DNA of 64,000 bases from Rhizobium sp. P32RR-XVIII. GTDB lineage: Bacteria > Pseudomonadota > Alphaproteobacteria > Rhizobiales > Rhizobiaceae. Each line of letters starts with the position of its first letter. The stretch's first letter is position 1. The position numbers were made by a program, and so were the translations under genes. Positions 54,295 to 63,343 of the stretch are shown in pieces. The notes under the pieces are model-generated. The model did not search any database and was not told where the DNA came from. It worked only from the letters and a program-made list of their open reading frames with translations. The stretch is from assembly GCF_012641395.1 (NCBI RefSeq), contig NZ_JABAIH010000003.1, positions 620,001 to 684,000 on the forward strand. Direction: 5' to 3'.

Positions 54295-54537
54295 TTTCTC
54301 CTCCTAGAGCCCGCGGCCGAAGCGACCGCCGCTTTATCTAGCGCCACCATGCGCTGAACGGCAATTACTTGTCCAGCGTTTTTTCAATTTATCCTGCATT
54401 GTGAGATTTTTTTGATTTTGAATTGACGGCAAAACCGATCTCGCGTTAGACATTGTTCGAAATTGCCGCGCGACCGCAGTCTACCCACGCGGTCCGGTGC
54501 CGTCTTCGAGGAGGTGAAGCGGGCCGGCGGCCAACCA

Positions 54538-56163
54538 ATGGATATGACCATGAACCAAACGGATGTTCTCATTGTCGGAGCAGGCCCAGTCGGGCTGACG
54601 CTCGCTATCGATCTCGGCCAGAAGGGTGTGCGCTGCACCCTTATCGAGAAGAAGCAGGCGCCCGAATTTTTGCCGAAGATGGAGCGCTGCAACGCCCGTA
54701 CAATGGAGATCTTCCGGCGCATGGGCATTTCGGAGAAGATCAGGAAGGCCGGTCTCGACGGCTCCATCCCGATGGATGTCTATGTCGTGCTGGCGATGAA
54801 TGAGCCGCCGCTGCTGCGTCTGCCCTATGCCTCGGTGTCAGAGGCGCTGGCGGAGGTAAAAGCCTGCAATGATGCGACGCAGCCGCTCGAGGCCTACCAG
54901 CTCATCTCCCAGTATACGCTTGAGCCTCTCCTGAAGTCGGTGGCCGAGGCTCTGCCGACCGTTACGGTCCTCTACGACCGCGAATTCATTTCTTTCGAAC
55001 AGGATGCCGAAGGCGTCACGGCGCGCACGATCGACGGAAAGGGCGCGGATCATATGTTCCGGGCCAAATATCTCGTCGGCTGCGATGGCGGTGCGAGCCC
55101 GGTGCGCAAGCAGCTCGGCATCAAGCTGCGCGGCGAGGGCAATCTCCTGCATCTGCGCCAGGCGCTCTATTACAGCGAAGACCTCTACAGCCGCATTCCG
55201 CTCGGCGATGGGCCTGGGCGCGGCCGCCATTATCACGTTGCCGATGGACAGGCGACGTTTCTCATCATGCAGGATTCGACAAAGCACTGGACGCTGCATG
55301 CGGTCGTCGAGAAGGACGAGGACATGGCGGCACAATTCGAAAAGGCCGTCGGCGTACCGGTCGACTACAAGATGCTCTATGTCGGTCAGTGGAAGCAGAA
55401 TCTCCTGCTGGCGGACAATTATGGCGCCGGGCGCGTTTTCCTGGCCGGCGATGCTGCTCATCTTGTCATCCCAACGGGCGGGCTCGGCATGAATACCGGT
55501 GTCGGCGATGCCGTCGATCTCGGCTGGAAGCTTGCCGCCGTCCTGCAAGGTTGGGGCGGGCCGAACCTGCTACGCTCCTATGAGATCGAGCGGCGGCAGG
55601 TTGGCGACCGCAATGTCGGCGCCTCGCGCTATGCCTCGCTCGGCCGGCGCAAGTGGCGTTCGCAGTACCGGCCGAACATCCGCGACAACACGCCGGAAGG
55701 CCAGGCGACGCGCGACAACCTTACTCGTGTCGCCGATGTCGAGCAGCGCAAGACGAACGAGATGATCGGCGCCGAACTCGGCTACCGCTATGTCGGCTCA
55801 CCGGTGATCACCGACGAACCCGGCGGACCGGAGCATCTCTTCCGCGAATATCATCCGACGACCTGGCCGGGCGCCCGCCTGCCGCATCTCTGGCTGGGCG
55901 ACAACGATCCGGTGCAGGATCATATCGGGCCGGGCTATACGCTGCTGCGCCTCGGCGGCACGACGATCGATACGAGCAAGCTGGAAGAAGCTTTCCGCGC
56001 CCGGCGTACGCCATACCAGACGCTGGACATCGACGCCCCGCATGTGCGCGACATCTATGGTTACGATCTCGTGCTGGTGCGCCCGGACATGCATGTCGTC
56101 TGGCGCGGCAAGAGCGCGCCGGAGGATGCCGAAGCGCTTGCCGCCATGGTGACAGGGCACTAA
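54538..56163 (+). CDS. FAD-dependent aromatic monooxygenase (PheA/TfdB type)
   Basis: A 541-residue class A flavin hydroxylase. The FAD GxGxxG is in VLIVGAGPVGLTLAIDLGQK, the DG motif in LVGCDGGASPVRKQLG and the second FAD motif in VFLAGDAAHLVIPTGGLGMN. The C-terminal thioredoxin-like domain (about 420-541) is typical of phenol or 2,4-dichlorophenol hydroxylases. It should ortho-hydroxylate a phenolic acid with NAD(P)H and O2. It diverges from the decarboxylase operon at 54294. I take the ATG at 54538; another at 54550 is possible. Confidence 0.9.
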   Translation: MDMTMNQTDVLIVGAGPVGLTLAIDLGQKGVRCTLIEKKQAPEFLPKMERCNARTMEIFRRMGISEKIRKAGLDGSIPMDVYVVLAMNEPPLLRLPYASVSEALAEVKACNDATQPLEAYQLISQYTLEPLLKSVAEALPTVTVLYDREFISFEQDAEGVTARTIDGKGADHMFRAKYLVGCDGGASPVRKQLGIKLRGEGNLLHLRQALYYSEDLYSRIPLGDGPGRGRHYHVADGQATFLIMQDSTKHWTLHAVVEKDEDMAAQFEKAVGVPVDYKMLYVGQWKQNLLLADNYGAGRVFLAGDAAHLVIPTGGLGMNTGVGDAVDLGWKLAAVLQGWGGPNLLRSYEIERRQVGDRNVGASRYASLGRRKWRSQYRPNIRDNTPEGQATRDNLTRVADVEQRKTNEMIGAELGYRYVGSPVITDEPGGPEHLFREYHPTTWPGARLPHLWLGDNDPVQDHIGPGYTLLRLGGTTIDTSKLEEAFRARRTPYQTLDIDAPHVRDIYGYDLVLVRPDMHVVWRGKSAPEDAEALAAMVTGH

Positions 56164-56167
56164 GCCG

Positions 56168-56962
56168 TCAACTGCGCGCCAGGCTCTTTGAAAGGATCCC
56201 GGCGCAAAAGACGACGCGTTCAGCGACCTCTTCCTCAGCCTTGGCGCTTATGCGCGTGTCCTTGAGCGTCAGGCTGAGACTGCCGACAATTTCCGAGCGT
56301 GCATCGAAGACGGGCGCTGCGATGCCGACGACGCCGGGGGTGACGTCACCCGTCGTGCTCACCCAGCCGCGCTCCCGATGACCCTTCAGCGTCGCCTTGA
56401 CTTCTGCAAGCGAGGCGCCGAAGCCGGCGGACGTGAACTCGTCCTTCGCCATGCTGAAAAGCTTCTTGAGTTGATGATCAGGCAGGTAGGCGAGGATCGC
56501 AATCGAGGCAGCGCCATGCAGCAAGGATCGCATGCGCCCGCGCTCGTAGTTGCTGTGGATGGCATCCGTGCCGGTTTCCTGATGCACGCAGAGCACTTCG
56601 AATTTGAAGCGCCGGCAGAGCAGGGCAATGCCCTTGAAGCGGGTGGACAGCTCCTCCATCACCGGGAGGGCGGCGCGAATCAGCACGTCGCCGGTTCGTA
56701 TCTTGTAGTCGAGTTCGACGATCCGCGGTCCCAGCATGTAACCGACGCCAGGGAGCGAGCTCAGCAGGCCGGCGTCGGTCAACGTCTTGAGATAGCGGTA
56801 CATTGTCGAGCGCGTATAGCCGAGCGACTCGCAAAGCTCCTCGAAGGTAACCGTCACCGCATCATCGCCGGCATCGAAAAGATCCAGGATACCGATCATC
56901 TTTTCGAGACTGTTCAAGCGCTTTTCCTCGCCGGAACGGAAGCAGTTGGAAACATCTGGCAT
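56168..56962 (-). CDS. IclR-family transcriptional regulator
   Basis: A 264-residue IclR regulator. SLEKMIGILDLFDAGDDAVT with LGYTRSTMYRYLKTLTDAGL forms the DNA-binding domain, and the effector domain has RSLLHGAASIAILAYLPDH and GVVGIAAPVFDARSEIVGSL. It converges with the monooxygenase gene (4 bp apart) and is a candidate regulator of the aromatic island. The usual acidic C-terminal region is intact. Confidence 0.92.
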   Translation of the reverse strand: MPDVSNCFRSGEEKRLNSLEKMIGILDLFDAGDDAVTVTFEELCESLGYTRSTMYRYLKTLTDAGLLSSLPGVGYMLGPRIVELDYKIRTGDVLIRAALPVMEELSTRFKGIALLCRRFKFEVLCVHQETGTDAIHSNYERGRMRSLLHGAASIAILAYLPDHQLKKLFSMAKDEFTSAGFGASLAEVKATLKGHRERGWVSTTGDVTPGVVGIAAPVFDARSEIVGSLSLTLKDTRISAKAEEEVAERVVFCAGILSKSLARS

Positions 56963-57057
56963 GGGATAGAACTAGCGGAAGGCACCATGGAATCTCTGCA
57001 GCAGCGGTGACGATGACGCACTATAGGGCGAGCAGAGGAACGCATGCAATTGCAAGC

Positions 57058-57090
57058 GCATGCCGTGGCCGTTTCCCGGCCACGGCATGC
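57058..57090 (-). terminator. Terminator-like hairpin after the class II aldolase gene
   Basis: A perfect 14-bp inverted repeat (GCATGCCGTGGCCG / CGGCCACGGCATGC) with a 5-nt loop begins 9 nt past the stop of the gene at 57099. It lacks a long U-tract but is very stable, and separates this transcript from the IclR gene. Confidence 0.6.
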
Positions 57091-57098
57091 TTGGTATT

Positions 57099-57863
57099 TC
57101 AGACAGCTGCGTTCCAAGCTTCCGGGAAAAGGCCATCGCGGATTGCGCCGCCGGCGTAGTATTTCCAGAGCTTGCGGATGTGGTGGCCGCGGCGGAAGCT
57201 GTGGGCGAAGGATTCCATTTCCTCTTCCGTCAGCGGCTTGATCTTACCGAGCGAGGCGGCGCGATAGGCAGCTTCGGCATTCTCGACCAGGTGCACGGCA
57301 TCGATGAAGACGGCGCGGACGGTCTCGGCGGTGACGATCTGGCCGTGGGCGCGGATTTGCATCGCATGGCAATCGCCGAGCGTCGCGACAATGCCGCGGC
57401 CGCGCTCGGGAGTGTCGACATGGGCAGGGTCGGAATGAACGGGAATGCCGTTGCGCCAGCGGATCGCGTGGTTCTTCACCGGCGGCAGCGGCACGTCCTC
57501 GACCAGCGTGAAGACGTTGGTGACGTCATGGTGGAAATGCGCCACCGAATTCACGTCCGGGCGTGATCTGTAAATCTCACAATGAAGGAAAGTTTCGGAC
57601 GGCGGCTTCGAGCCCTCGGGTCCCGAAATAACCTTGCCGTCGAGATCGCAGACGAACAGATCCGAGGGCGCCACATCGGCGCGGCTCTTGTCCTGCGGCT
57701 GAATCAAAAAGGTCGTTACGCCCGGCAAACGCGCGCTGACATGGCCGCTATATTCCAGTATTTTGAGACTGTTCAGCAGCCGCGTCGCCATTGAGACATC
57801 GTGGCGCAGCGCGTTTTCCGAGGGCTCGGCCTGAGCCTCTGGTTCGTGTTTATGAGATTGCAT
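57099..57863 (-). CDS. Class II aldolase/adducin-family protein, second copy
   Basis: A 254-residue protein of the same fold as the 52521 gene but clearly divergent. The Glu/His region is SETFLHCEIYRSRPDVNSVA, followed by HFHHDVTNVFTL (the first two zinc His) and IRAHGQIVTA (third His). The HFHH version differs from the HTHA of fuculose aldolases. The ATG at 57863 has GGAGGA six bases upstream, while that at 57869 touches it. It follows the Rieske ferredoxin gene in the same operon, so decarboxylation or hydration in the same pathway is suggested. Confidence 0.87.
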   Translation of the reverse strand: MQSHKHEPEAQAEPSENALRHDVSMATRLLNSLKILEYSGHVSARLPGVTTFLIQPQDKSRADVAPSDLFVCDLDGKVISGPEGSKPPSETFLHCEIYRSRPDVNSVAHFHHDVTNVFTLVEDVPLPPVKNHAIRWRNGIPVHSDPAHVDTPERGRGIVATLGDCHAMQIRAHGQIVTAETVRAVFIDAVHLVENAEAAYRAASLGKIKPLTEEEMESFAHSFRRGHHIRKLWKYYAGGAIRDGLFPEAWNAAV

Positions 57864-57930
57864 GGGCATTCCTCCAAAGAAACAAATCCCATATTATACG
57901 ACTTTGTGAGGCAAGCAAGCGATGGCGCAA

Positions 57931-58248
57931 TCAGATTTCGATCATCACTTCGTTGTTCTCGACCACGACCTTATATGTCTTGATCGGGAGCATGCAGGGC
58001 GGTGCAGTGACCTCGCCGGTGCGGACGTCGAACTTGCCATTGTGGAAATCGCATTCGACTTCATGGCCTTCCAGATAGCCGTCAGCCAGCGAGCCCGGGC
58101 CGTGGGTGCACAGATCGTCGGTCACGTAAAAAGTGCCGTTGATATTGAAAACCGCGAGCACAAGATCGCCTTCCTCGACCCTGATGGCGCTGTCCCAATC
58201 GACATCGTCGGTGGAACACAGCCTGATCCGCGAGCATGTATCAGACAT
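57931..58248 (-). CDS. Rieske [2Fe-2S] ferredoxin of an aromatic oxygenase
   Basis: A 105-residue Rieske protein. The cluster ligands are Cys47 and His49 in DDLCTHGPGSLADG and Cys66 and His69 in VECDFHNGKFD. It lacks a signal peptide and matches NDO/BPH-type ferredoxins that carry electrons from reductase to oxygenase. AAGGAG sits nine bases before the ATG at 58248. It is divergent from the oxygenase gene at 58448, with 199 bp between. Confidence 0.93.
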   Translation of the reverse strand: MSDTCSRIRLCSTDDVDWDSAIRVEEGDLVLAVFNINGTFYVTDDLCTHGPGSLADGYLEGHEVECDFHNGKFDVRTGEVTAPPCMLPIKTYKVVVENNEVMIEI

Positions 58249-58324
58249 TTTAAGCATCTCCTTCGTAGCGCTGTCTCCGCTTGACTAGGCGGTCGTCAGC
58301 ATGTACCTTCTAAAAACGAAACGA

Positions 58325-58343
58325 TGTTCTGCATAACGGAACA
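58325..58343. promoter_or_regulatory. Putative IclR-type operator in the divergent oxygenase/ferredoxin promoter
   Basis: TGTTCTGCATAACGGAACA is a 19-bp dyad of form TGTTC-N-G-N5-C-N-GAACA placed midway between the two divergent genes. IclR-type sites often have GTTC/GAAC arms. Either IclR gene of the island could bind here. Confidence 0.5.
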
Positions 58344-58447
58344 CTTTAAAAATACCCGATCGGGCGCGAACGTCAACCGTAAAAAGACGCCCGTTTTAAA
58401 GCAACGAGAGAGACCCGGCGGGGTCTGCTACCTTGAGGAGGATTGCG

Positions 58448-59734
58448 ATGCTGAGAAAAGAACAGAACGATCTGCTGACCCAGACAGGCCCCGAAACGCC
58501 GATGGGCGACATGTTCCGCTGTTACTGGATTCCGGCGCTTCTCGCTGAGGAGCTGCCGGACAATGATTGTGCGCCTGTGCGAATCAAGCTCCTCAACGAA
58601 AGGCTGCTCGCCTTCCGCGATAGCGAGGGCCGCTATGGTCTGATCGACGAATTCTGCGCCCATCGCGGTGTTTCGCTCTGGTTCGGCCGCAACGAACAGG
58701 GCGGTCTGCGCTGCCCCTATCACGGCTGGAAATACGACCATACCGGCCAGTGCATCGAAGTGCCTTCGGAGCCTAAGGAAAGCGGCTACTGCAGCAAGAT
58801 CAAGCTGAAGTCCTATCCGTTGATCAAGATCGGCGACATCCTCTGGACCTACATGGGCCCGGCCGACAAGCAGCCGCCGCATCCGGAATGGGAGTTCGCG
58901 CTCGTGCCTGCCGAGCAGACCTTCACCTCCAAGCGCTGGCAGGAGTGCAACTGGCTGCAGGCCATGGAAGGCGGCATCGATTCCAGCCACGTCTCCTGGC
59001 TCCACAGCGGCAATCTGAACAGCGACCCGCTCTTCAAGGGCGCCCGCGGCAACAAGTACAATATGTCGGATGCCAAGCCATTCTTCGAAGTTACCGACAG
59101 CGAGGGCGGCCTTTACATCGGCGCTCGCCGTAATGCCGAAGAAGGTCATTACTACTGGCGCATCACGCCCTGGATCATGCCGTCGTTCACCATGGTTCCG
59201 CCGCGCGGCGACCATCCGGTCCACGGCCATTTCTGGATCCCGATCGACGACGAGAACTGCTGGGCCTGGAGCTTCGACTACCATCCTGTCCGCGCGCTGA
59301 CGACGGAAGAGCGCCAGGCGATGAAGGACGGCAAGGGCATCCATGTTGCTTATGTCCCCGGCACCTTCCGCCCGGCAGCCAACAAGGACAACGACTACTT
59401 GATGGACCGTGAGGCGCAGCGGAAGGGCATCACCTATTCCGGCGTCGAGGGCATTGCCATGCAAGATGCATCGCTGCAGGAAAGCATGGGCCCCATCGTC
59501 GACCGCAGCAAGGAAAACCTGGTGTCGACCGATAACGGCATCATCATGGCTCGTCACCGGCTGCTGAAGGCTGCACGCGCGCTGAAGGACAAGGGCACGA
59601 TCCCTCCGGGCGTCGATCCGGCCCATCATCGTGTTCGTTCGGCAGCGATCGTACTGCCGGTCGACAAGTCCTATACCGATATCAAGGACGAAGCGCTGAC
59701 CGTCATCGCCGGCAAGGCGCAGACGTCGGTCTGA
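58448..59734 (+). CDS. Rieske non-heme iron oxygenase alpha subunit, phthalate 4,5-dioxygenase-like
   Basis: A 428-residue oxygenase. The Rieske ligands are Cys70/His72 (EFCAHRGVSLW) and Cys89/His92 (RCPYHGWKY). The mononuclear iron site is GGIDSSHVSWLHSG, with bridging Asp178 and His181/His186. The N-terminus LLTQTGPETPMGDMFRCYWI is typical of the Pht3/phthalate-dioxygenase group, which are alpha-only trimers; no beta subunit gene is present. AGGAGG lies just upstream of the ATG at 58448. It probably dihydroxylates or demethylates an aromatic acid. Confidence 0.93.
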   Translation: MLRKEQNDLLTQTGPETPMGDMFRCYWIPALLAEELPDNDCAPVRIKLLNERLLAFRDSEGRYGLIDEFCAHRGVSLWFGRNEQGGLRCPYHGWKYDHTGQCIEVPSEPKESGYCSKIKLKSYPLIKIGDILWTYMGPADKQPPHPEWEFALVPAEQTFTSKRWQECNWLQAMEGGIDSSHVSWLHSGNLNSDPLFKGARGNKYNMSDAKPFFEVTDSEGGLYIGARRNAEEGHYYWRITPWIMPSFTMVPPRGDHPVHGHFWIPIDDENCWAWSFDYHPVRALTTEERQAMKDGKGIHVAYVPGTFRPAANKDNDYLMDREAQRKGITYSGVEGIAMQDASLQESMGPIVDRSKENLVSTDNGIIMARHRLLKAARALKDKGTIPPGVDPAHHRVRSAAIVLPVDKSYTDIKDEALTVIAGKAQTSV

Positions 59735-59750
59735 CGAAGGAGATGACGTC

Positions 59751-60275
59751 ATGCAACTCGGATTGAGCGAGAGCGCACGGGCGACGACTGCGGAAGAGGC
59801 ACGCTTCCGCGTCAACTATCCCAACTCGAAGCCGCGCAAATCGCGCATCATCGCGCTCGACGCGGAAGGGCTTGAGGCGCTGGAAAAGTTGACCAGCGCA
59901 AGCAGCTGGCCCGGCGCGCATTTTCTTCGTTACGTCGAAGCGAAGGGAGCGAGCGATTCGCTGCACATGTTGCCGGTCGACGCCGTGCTGGAGGATCGTG
60001 ACGGCAAGCGGGTCAACCTTGCCGACGAAATCGCCGACGCCGATGTCATCGTCATGGTGACAACGGCCGGCGCCTCGGCGGAAGCGGCGGAAGTGATCGG
60101 CAATGCCTGCTTCGTGCGCAGCAAGATGACCACCGGCCTCGTCCTGAATTCGACGGATGTCCCGGCGGAGGATCTTGCCCGCACGCTGACGGCGATGCGC
60201 CCCTTTGCCGCGATGCTCGTCATCTCCAAGGGGGACGAATACGTCCCCGAGATGCTGAGTGCGCTAAGGGTTTAA
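59751..60275 (+). CDS. Unrecognised 174-residue protein coupled to the oxygenase
   Basis: I do not recognise a family. The protein is soluble, with an N-terminal basic segment (NYPNSKPRKSRIIALDAEGL), a predicted alpha/beta central part ending in the hydrophobic strand DADVIVMVTTAGASAEAAEV, and KMTTGLVLNSTDVPAEDLAR. A strong AAGGAG precedes the ATG, and it lies 16 bp after the oxygenase stop, so it is translated with it. The strand-turn with TTAGAS is reminiscent of a nucleotide- or cofactor-binding loop, but this is only an impression. Possible roles are an accessory, coenzyme-binding or regulatory part of the oxygenase system. Confidence 0.8.
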   Translation: MQLGLSESARATTAEEARFRVNYPNSKPRKSRIIALDAEGLEALEKLTSASSWPGAHFLRYVEAKGASDSLHMLPVDAVLEDRDGKRVNLADEIADADVIVMVTTAGASAEAAEVIGNACFVRSKMTTGLVLNSTDVPAEDLARTLTAMRPFAAMLVISKGDEYVPEMLSALRV

Positions 60276-60317
60276 GATGGCAGTAACGTTGACGTGAGTA
60301 TTCGCGGGAGCTGTGTT

Positions 60318-61184
60318 ATGGACGATCACTTACTCCCGGGGAAGAAACGGAAAACGCAAGCCATGAATGCATCTGTGAAAGAAATGACACGCGCGAAGAA
60401 GACGGCTCCTGCCAAGCGCAACCGCCTCTCGTCCGTGACGACCGCCATTCGTCTTCTGAAAGCATTTTCAGAAGACGAGGTCGAAATCGGCGTCAGCGCC
60501 CTGGCGCAGAAGCTGAAGGTCGCAAAAAGCACGGTGCATCGCCTGGCTGTCACGCTGGTAGCAGAGGGATTGCTGGAGCAGAATCCGGAGACCGAGCGCT
60601 ACCGTCTTGGGATCGGCCTGTTCGGTCTCGGCACGCTCGTTCGCCGACGCATGGACCTGTCGAATGAGGCGAGACCCTATCTCTTCGATCTGCGCAAGCA
60701 TACCGGCGAGACGATTATCCTCGGCATTCCGAGCGATACGGAAGTGATGCACGTTTATGACCTCGAGAGCCCGCAGGCGCTCGGCATCAAATCGGATCTC
60801 GGCGCCCGCAAGCCGGCTTATTGCACGGCGGTCGGCCGCGCAATCTTCGCCTTTGCGCCCGAGGAGATGATCGACCGCGTGCTTACGCCGCCGCTCACGA
60901 AGCGGACCGCGCATACGATCACCGATGTAGCGCGCCTGCGCGAGGTCTTTGCGGAAGTGCGCCAGCGCGGTTTCGCAGTCGAGGACGAGGAAAGCGAGCC
61001 CGGCATCCGCGTCATTGCGGCTCCGGTCAGGGATTCGAGCGGCTCGGTCGTGGGTGCGGTCGGGGTCGCCGGTCCGTCGCAGCGCTTGTCTCTCGACGCG
61101 GTCGAAAGCTTTGCAAGGCCACTGCTCGATACCGTGGCAACCATTTCATCCCGCCTCGGATACGGGGCGGTCTACCGGAGATAA
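60318..61184 (+). CDS. IclR-family transcriptional regulator
   Basis: A 288-residue IclR protein with a basic N-terminal extension (NASVKEMTRAKKTAPAKRNR). The DNA-binding domain is VTTAIRLLKAFSEDEVEIGV followed by LKVAKSTVHRLAVTLVAEGL. The effector domain has KPAYCTAVGRAIFAFAPEEM and GIRVIAAPVRDSSGSVVGAV. GGGAG precedes the ATG at 60318. It lies inside the oxygenase operon, between the unknown protein and the reductase, and is a likely local activator or repressor. Confidence 0.92.
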   Translation: MDDHLLPGKKRKTQAMNASVKEMTRAKKTAPAKRNRLSSVTTAIRLLKAFSEDEVEIGVSALAQKLKVAKSTVHRLAVTLVAEGLLEQNPETERYRLGIGLFGLGTLVRRRMDLSNEARPYLFDLRKHTGETIILGIPSDTEVMHVYDLESPQALGIKSDLGARKPAYCTAVGRAIFAFAPEEMIDRVLTPPLTKRTAHTITDVARLREVFAEVRQRGFAVEDEESEPGIRVIAAPVRDSSGSVVGAVGVAGPSQRLSLDAVESFARPLLDTVATISSRLGYGAVYRR

Positions 61185-61202
61185 GGCAATGAGGAGGACT
61201 GC

Positions 61203-62213
61203 ATGAGCGTGATAACATTGAGTGGGACCGGCGTGAGCTGGCCCTGCGACGACGGAGACACGATCATGCGGTCCGCCCTTCGGGCCGGCCTCGGCTTTCC
61301 CTACGAATGCAATGTCGGCTCGTGCGGCAATTGTCGTTTCGATCTGCTGGAAGGGGAGATCGAGGAACTGAGAACTGACGCTCCCGGCCTCAGCGAACGC
61401 GATCGCGGCCGCGGCCGTCGCCTCGGCTGTCAGGCCCGACCGCTCTCCGACTGTGCCGTCAAGCTGCGCCTGATGCCGCATTATGAGAGCCGATTCCGCC
61501 CGGTGCGCCAGGCCGCCACGCTCACGGCTACCCGCGATATCACCCACGACATCCGGGAATTCCGTTTCAAGCTTGAGACGCCCGCGCCGTTCCTCTCCGG
61601 GCAATATGCGCTTCTGACGCTGCCGGGCGTTGAGGGAAGCCGCGCCTACTCCATGGCGAGTACAGGCGATCAGGCTGACGAGTGGCATTTCCAGATTCGC
61701 CGCGTCCCGAACGGTGCTGCAACCACCAAGCTCTTCGATGGCCTGAAGGCAGGCGATCACATCGAAATCGACGGGCCGTACGGAATGGCCTATCTGCGGG
61801 AAGATGCGCCGCGGGATATCATCTGCCTTGCGGGTGGATCCGGTCTGTCGCCGATGATCTCGATCACCCGCGCGGCCGCTGTCTCGCCTGCACTGGCTGG
61901 ACGCCGCATCGACTTTATCTATGGTGGACGCGCCGCGCGCGATATCGGTGGCAAGGAGATGCTGGAGGAACTTCCAGGTTTCGGCAGCACGATCCATTAT
62001 CATCCTGTCGTCTCCGGCATGCCGGAAGAGGAGGATGGCTGGAATGGCTACCGCGGCTTCGCGCATGAGGTCGCCGCCAAGCTCTTTGCCGAGCGGCTGC
62101 CGGAGTGCGAAATCTACTTCGCAGGTCCCCCGATGATGGGGCAGGCGATACAGAAGATGCTGATTGATCTCGGCGTGCCACCTGCCCAGGTTCACTTTGA
62201 CCAGTTTTATTGA
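61203..62213 (+). CDS. Oxygenase reductase: plant-type [2Fe-2S] ferredoxin + FAD/NAD(P) domains
   Basis: A 336-residue BenC/NdoR-type electron-transfer protein. The N-terminal ferredoxin has Cys36, Cys41, Cys44 (FPYECNVGSCGNC) and Cys76 (RRLGCQAR). The FAD domain has GSRAYSMAST and the NAD(P) domain IICLAGGSGLSPMISI, with the C-terminal EIYFAGPPMMGQAI. It takes electrons from NAD(P)H and passes them, here probably through the Rieske ferredoxin, to the oxygenase. GAGGAGG precedes the ATG. Phthalate dioxygenase normally uses a differently ordered FMN reductase, so this pairing is unusual. Confidence 0.93.
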   Translation: MSVITLSGTGVSWPCDDGDTIMRSALRAGLGFPYECNVGSCGNCRFDLLEGEIEELRTDAPGLSERDRGRGRRLGCQARPLSDCAVKLRLMPHYESRFRPVRQAATLTATRDITHDIREFRFKLETPAPFLSGQYALLTLPGVEGSRAYSMASTGDQADEWHFQIRRVPNGAATTKLFDGLKAGDHIEIDGPYGMAYLREDAPRDIICLAGGSGLSPMISITRAAAVSPALAGRRIDFIYGGRAARDIGGKEMLEELPGFGSTIHYHPVVSGMPEEEDGWNGYRGFAHEVAAKLFAERLPECEIYFAGPPMMGQAIQKMLIDLGVPPAQVHFDQFY

Positions 62214-62216
62214 CCG

Positions 62217-63149
62217 ATGAAACTCCGCCAGCTCGCATACTTCGTCAAGGTCGTCGAAGTCGGCAACATCACGAAAGCCGCCGAGCAACTGAATCTTGCC
62301 CAAACGGCACTTGGAATCCAGATCCGCAACCTGGAGGATTCGCTGCAGATCCAGCTGCTCGAGCGGCACTCGCGTGGCGTCAGCGCGACACCCGCCGGGA
62401 AGCTGCTTTATGAGCGCGCGCTGGAGATCCTCCAGCGCATCGAAGACACACGCCGCGACCTGATTTCGCTCGGCGGCGAGCGCGTGCGGGTGCGTCTCGG
62501 CGCAACGCCGAGCATATTGAAGCTGATCGGCACCGACGTTCTGGTCGCGGCCAATGAGCAACTGCCGGGCATCTCGCTGCATCTCGTCGAAGAGCTGAGC
62601 TTCGTGCTGTCGGATGCGCTCGAGCGTGGCGAGCTCGACTATGTGCTTGCCTATGATATCGAGGATAGTCCCGGCGTGCGTCGCATAGCGCTCATGGAAG
62701 AGGATCTGCTGCTGGTTTCAGCACCGGATGGGAAGGCGGTTGAGCCGAATGTCTCCTTCCGGCAGGCGGTCGCTGGCGACCTCGCACTCGTTTCCAATCG
62801 CGATATCATATGGCGGCGCGTGCATGAAACGGCGTCGCGCTTGTCGCTCGACGTAAAGATCACCTATCAGGTGCAATCCATGGAGGCGATCAAGGCCCTG
62901 ATCCTGCACGGCGTCGCCCATAGCATCATGCCTTATGGCATCGTTTCGGAAGAAATAGAGGCGGGCGAACTCATCGCCCAGCGGATAGAGCGGCCGGACG
63001 TCAAGCTGACGCTGTACCTTGCGCATGCCTCGAACAAAGGCCTTGCGGACGAAGGCCAGTTCCACGCCTTCATCGACAGTATGGTCGGAAAGCTTGCGAA
63101 GGCGATCGGTGCCTACGCTCATCCGATAGACCGGATAGTGGAAAGCTGA
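62217..63149 (+). CDS. LysR-family transcriptional regulator
   Basis: A 310-residue LysR regulator. KLRQLAYFVKVVEVGNITKA and LNLAQTALGIQIRNLEDSLQ form the helix-turn-helix; the subgroup resembles Nac/CysB-like short-N-terminal LysR proteins. The effector domain starts near VRVRLGATPSILKLIG. It begins 3 bp after the reductase stop, so it is co-transcribed with the oxygenase operon, and could control the downstream decarboxylase-like gene as well. Confidence 0.93.
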   Translation: MKLRQLAYFVKVVEVGNITKAAEQLNLAQTALGIQIRNLEDSLQIQLLERHSRGVSATPAGKLLYERALEILQRIEDTRRDLISLGGERVRVRLGATPSILKLIGTDVLVAANEQLPGISLHLVEELSFVLSDALERGELDYVLAYDIEDSPGVRRIALMEEDLLLVSAPDGKAVEPNVSFRQAVAGDLALVSNRDIIWRRVHETASRLSLDVKITYQVQSMEAIKALILHGVAHSIMPYGIVSEEIEAGELIAQRIERPDVKLTLYLAHASNKGLADEGQFHAFIDSMVGKLAKAIGAYAHPIDRIVES

Positions 63150-63343
63150 TCCACAATTTATCTTTGATCTAGGCAATATGATTTGCCTTGGACATTTGCT
63201 GCGACGCACTTGATGATCACGGCGAATTGAGAGGTTCCCGGCGCCGAAAATCGGCGAATGAGCAGCATTGATCAAACGTGATTCAATGGGTGGCCAAAGG
63301 TTGCCAAAGGCTCGTTTTGCCGGGTTGTTGGGGAGAGAGAATC

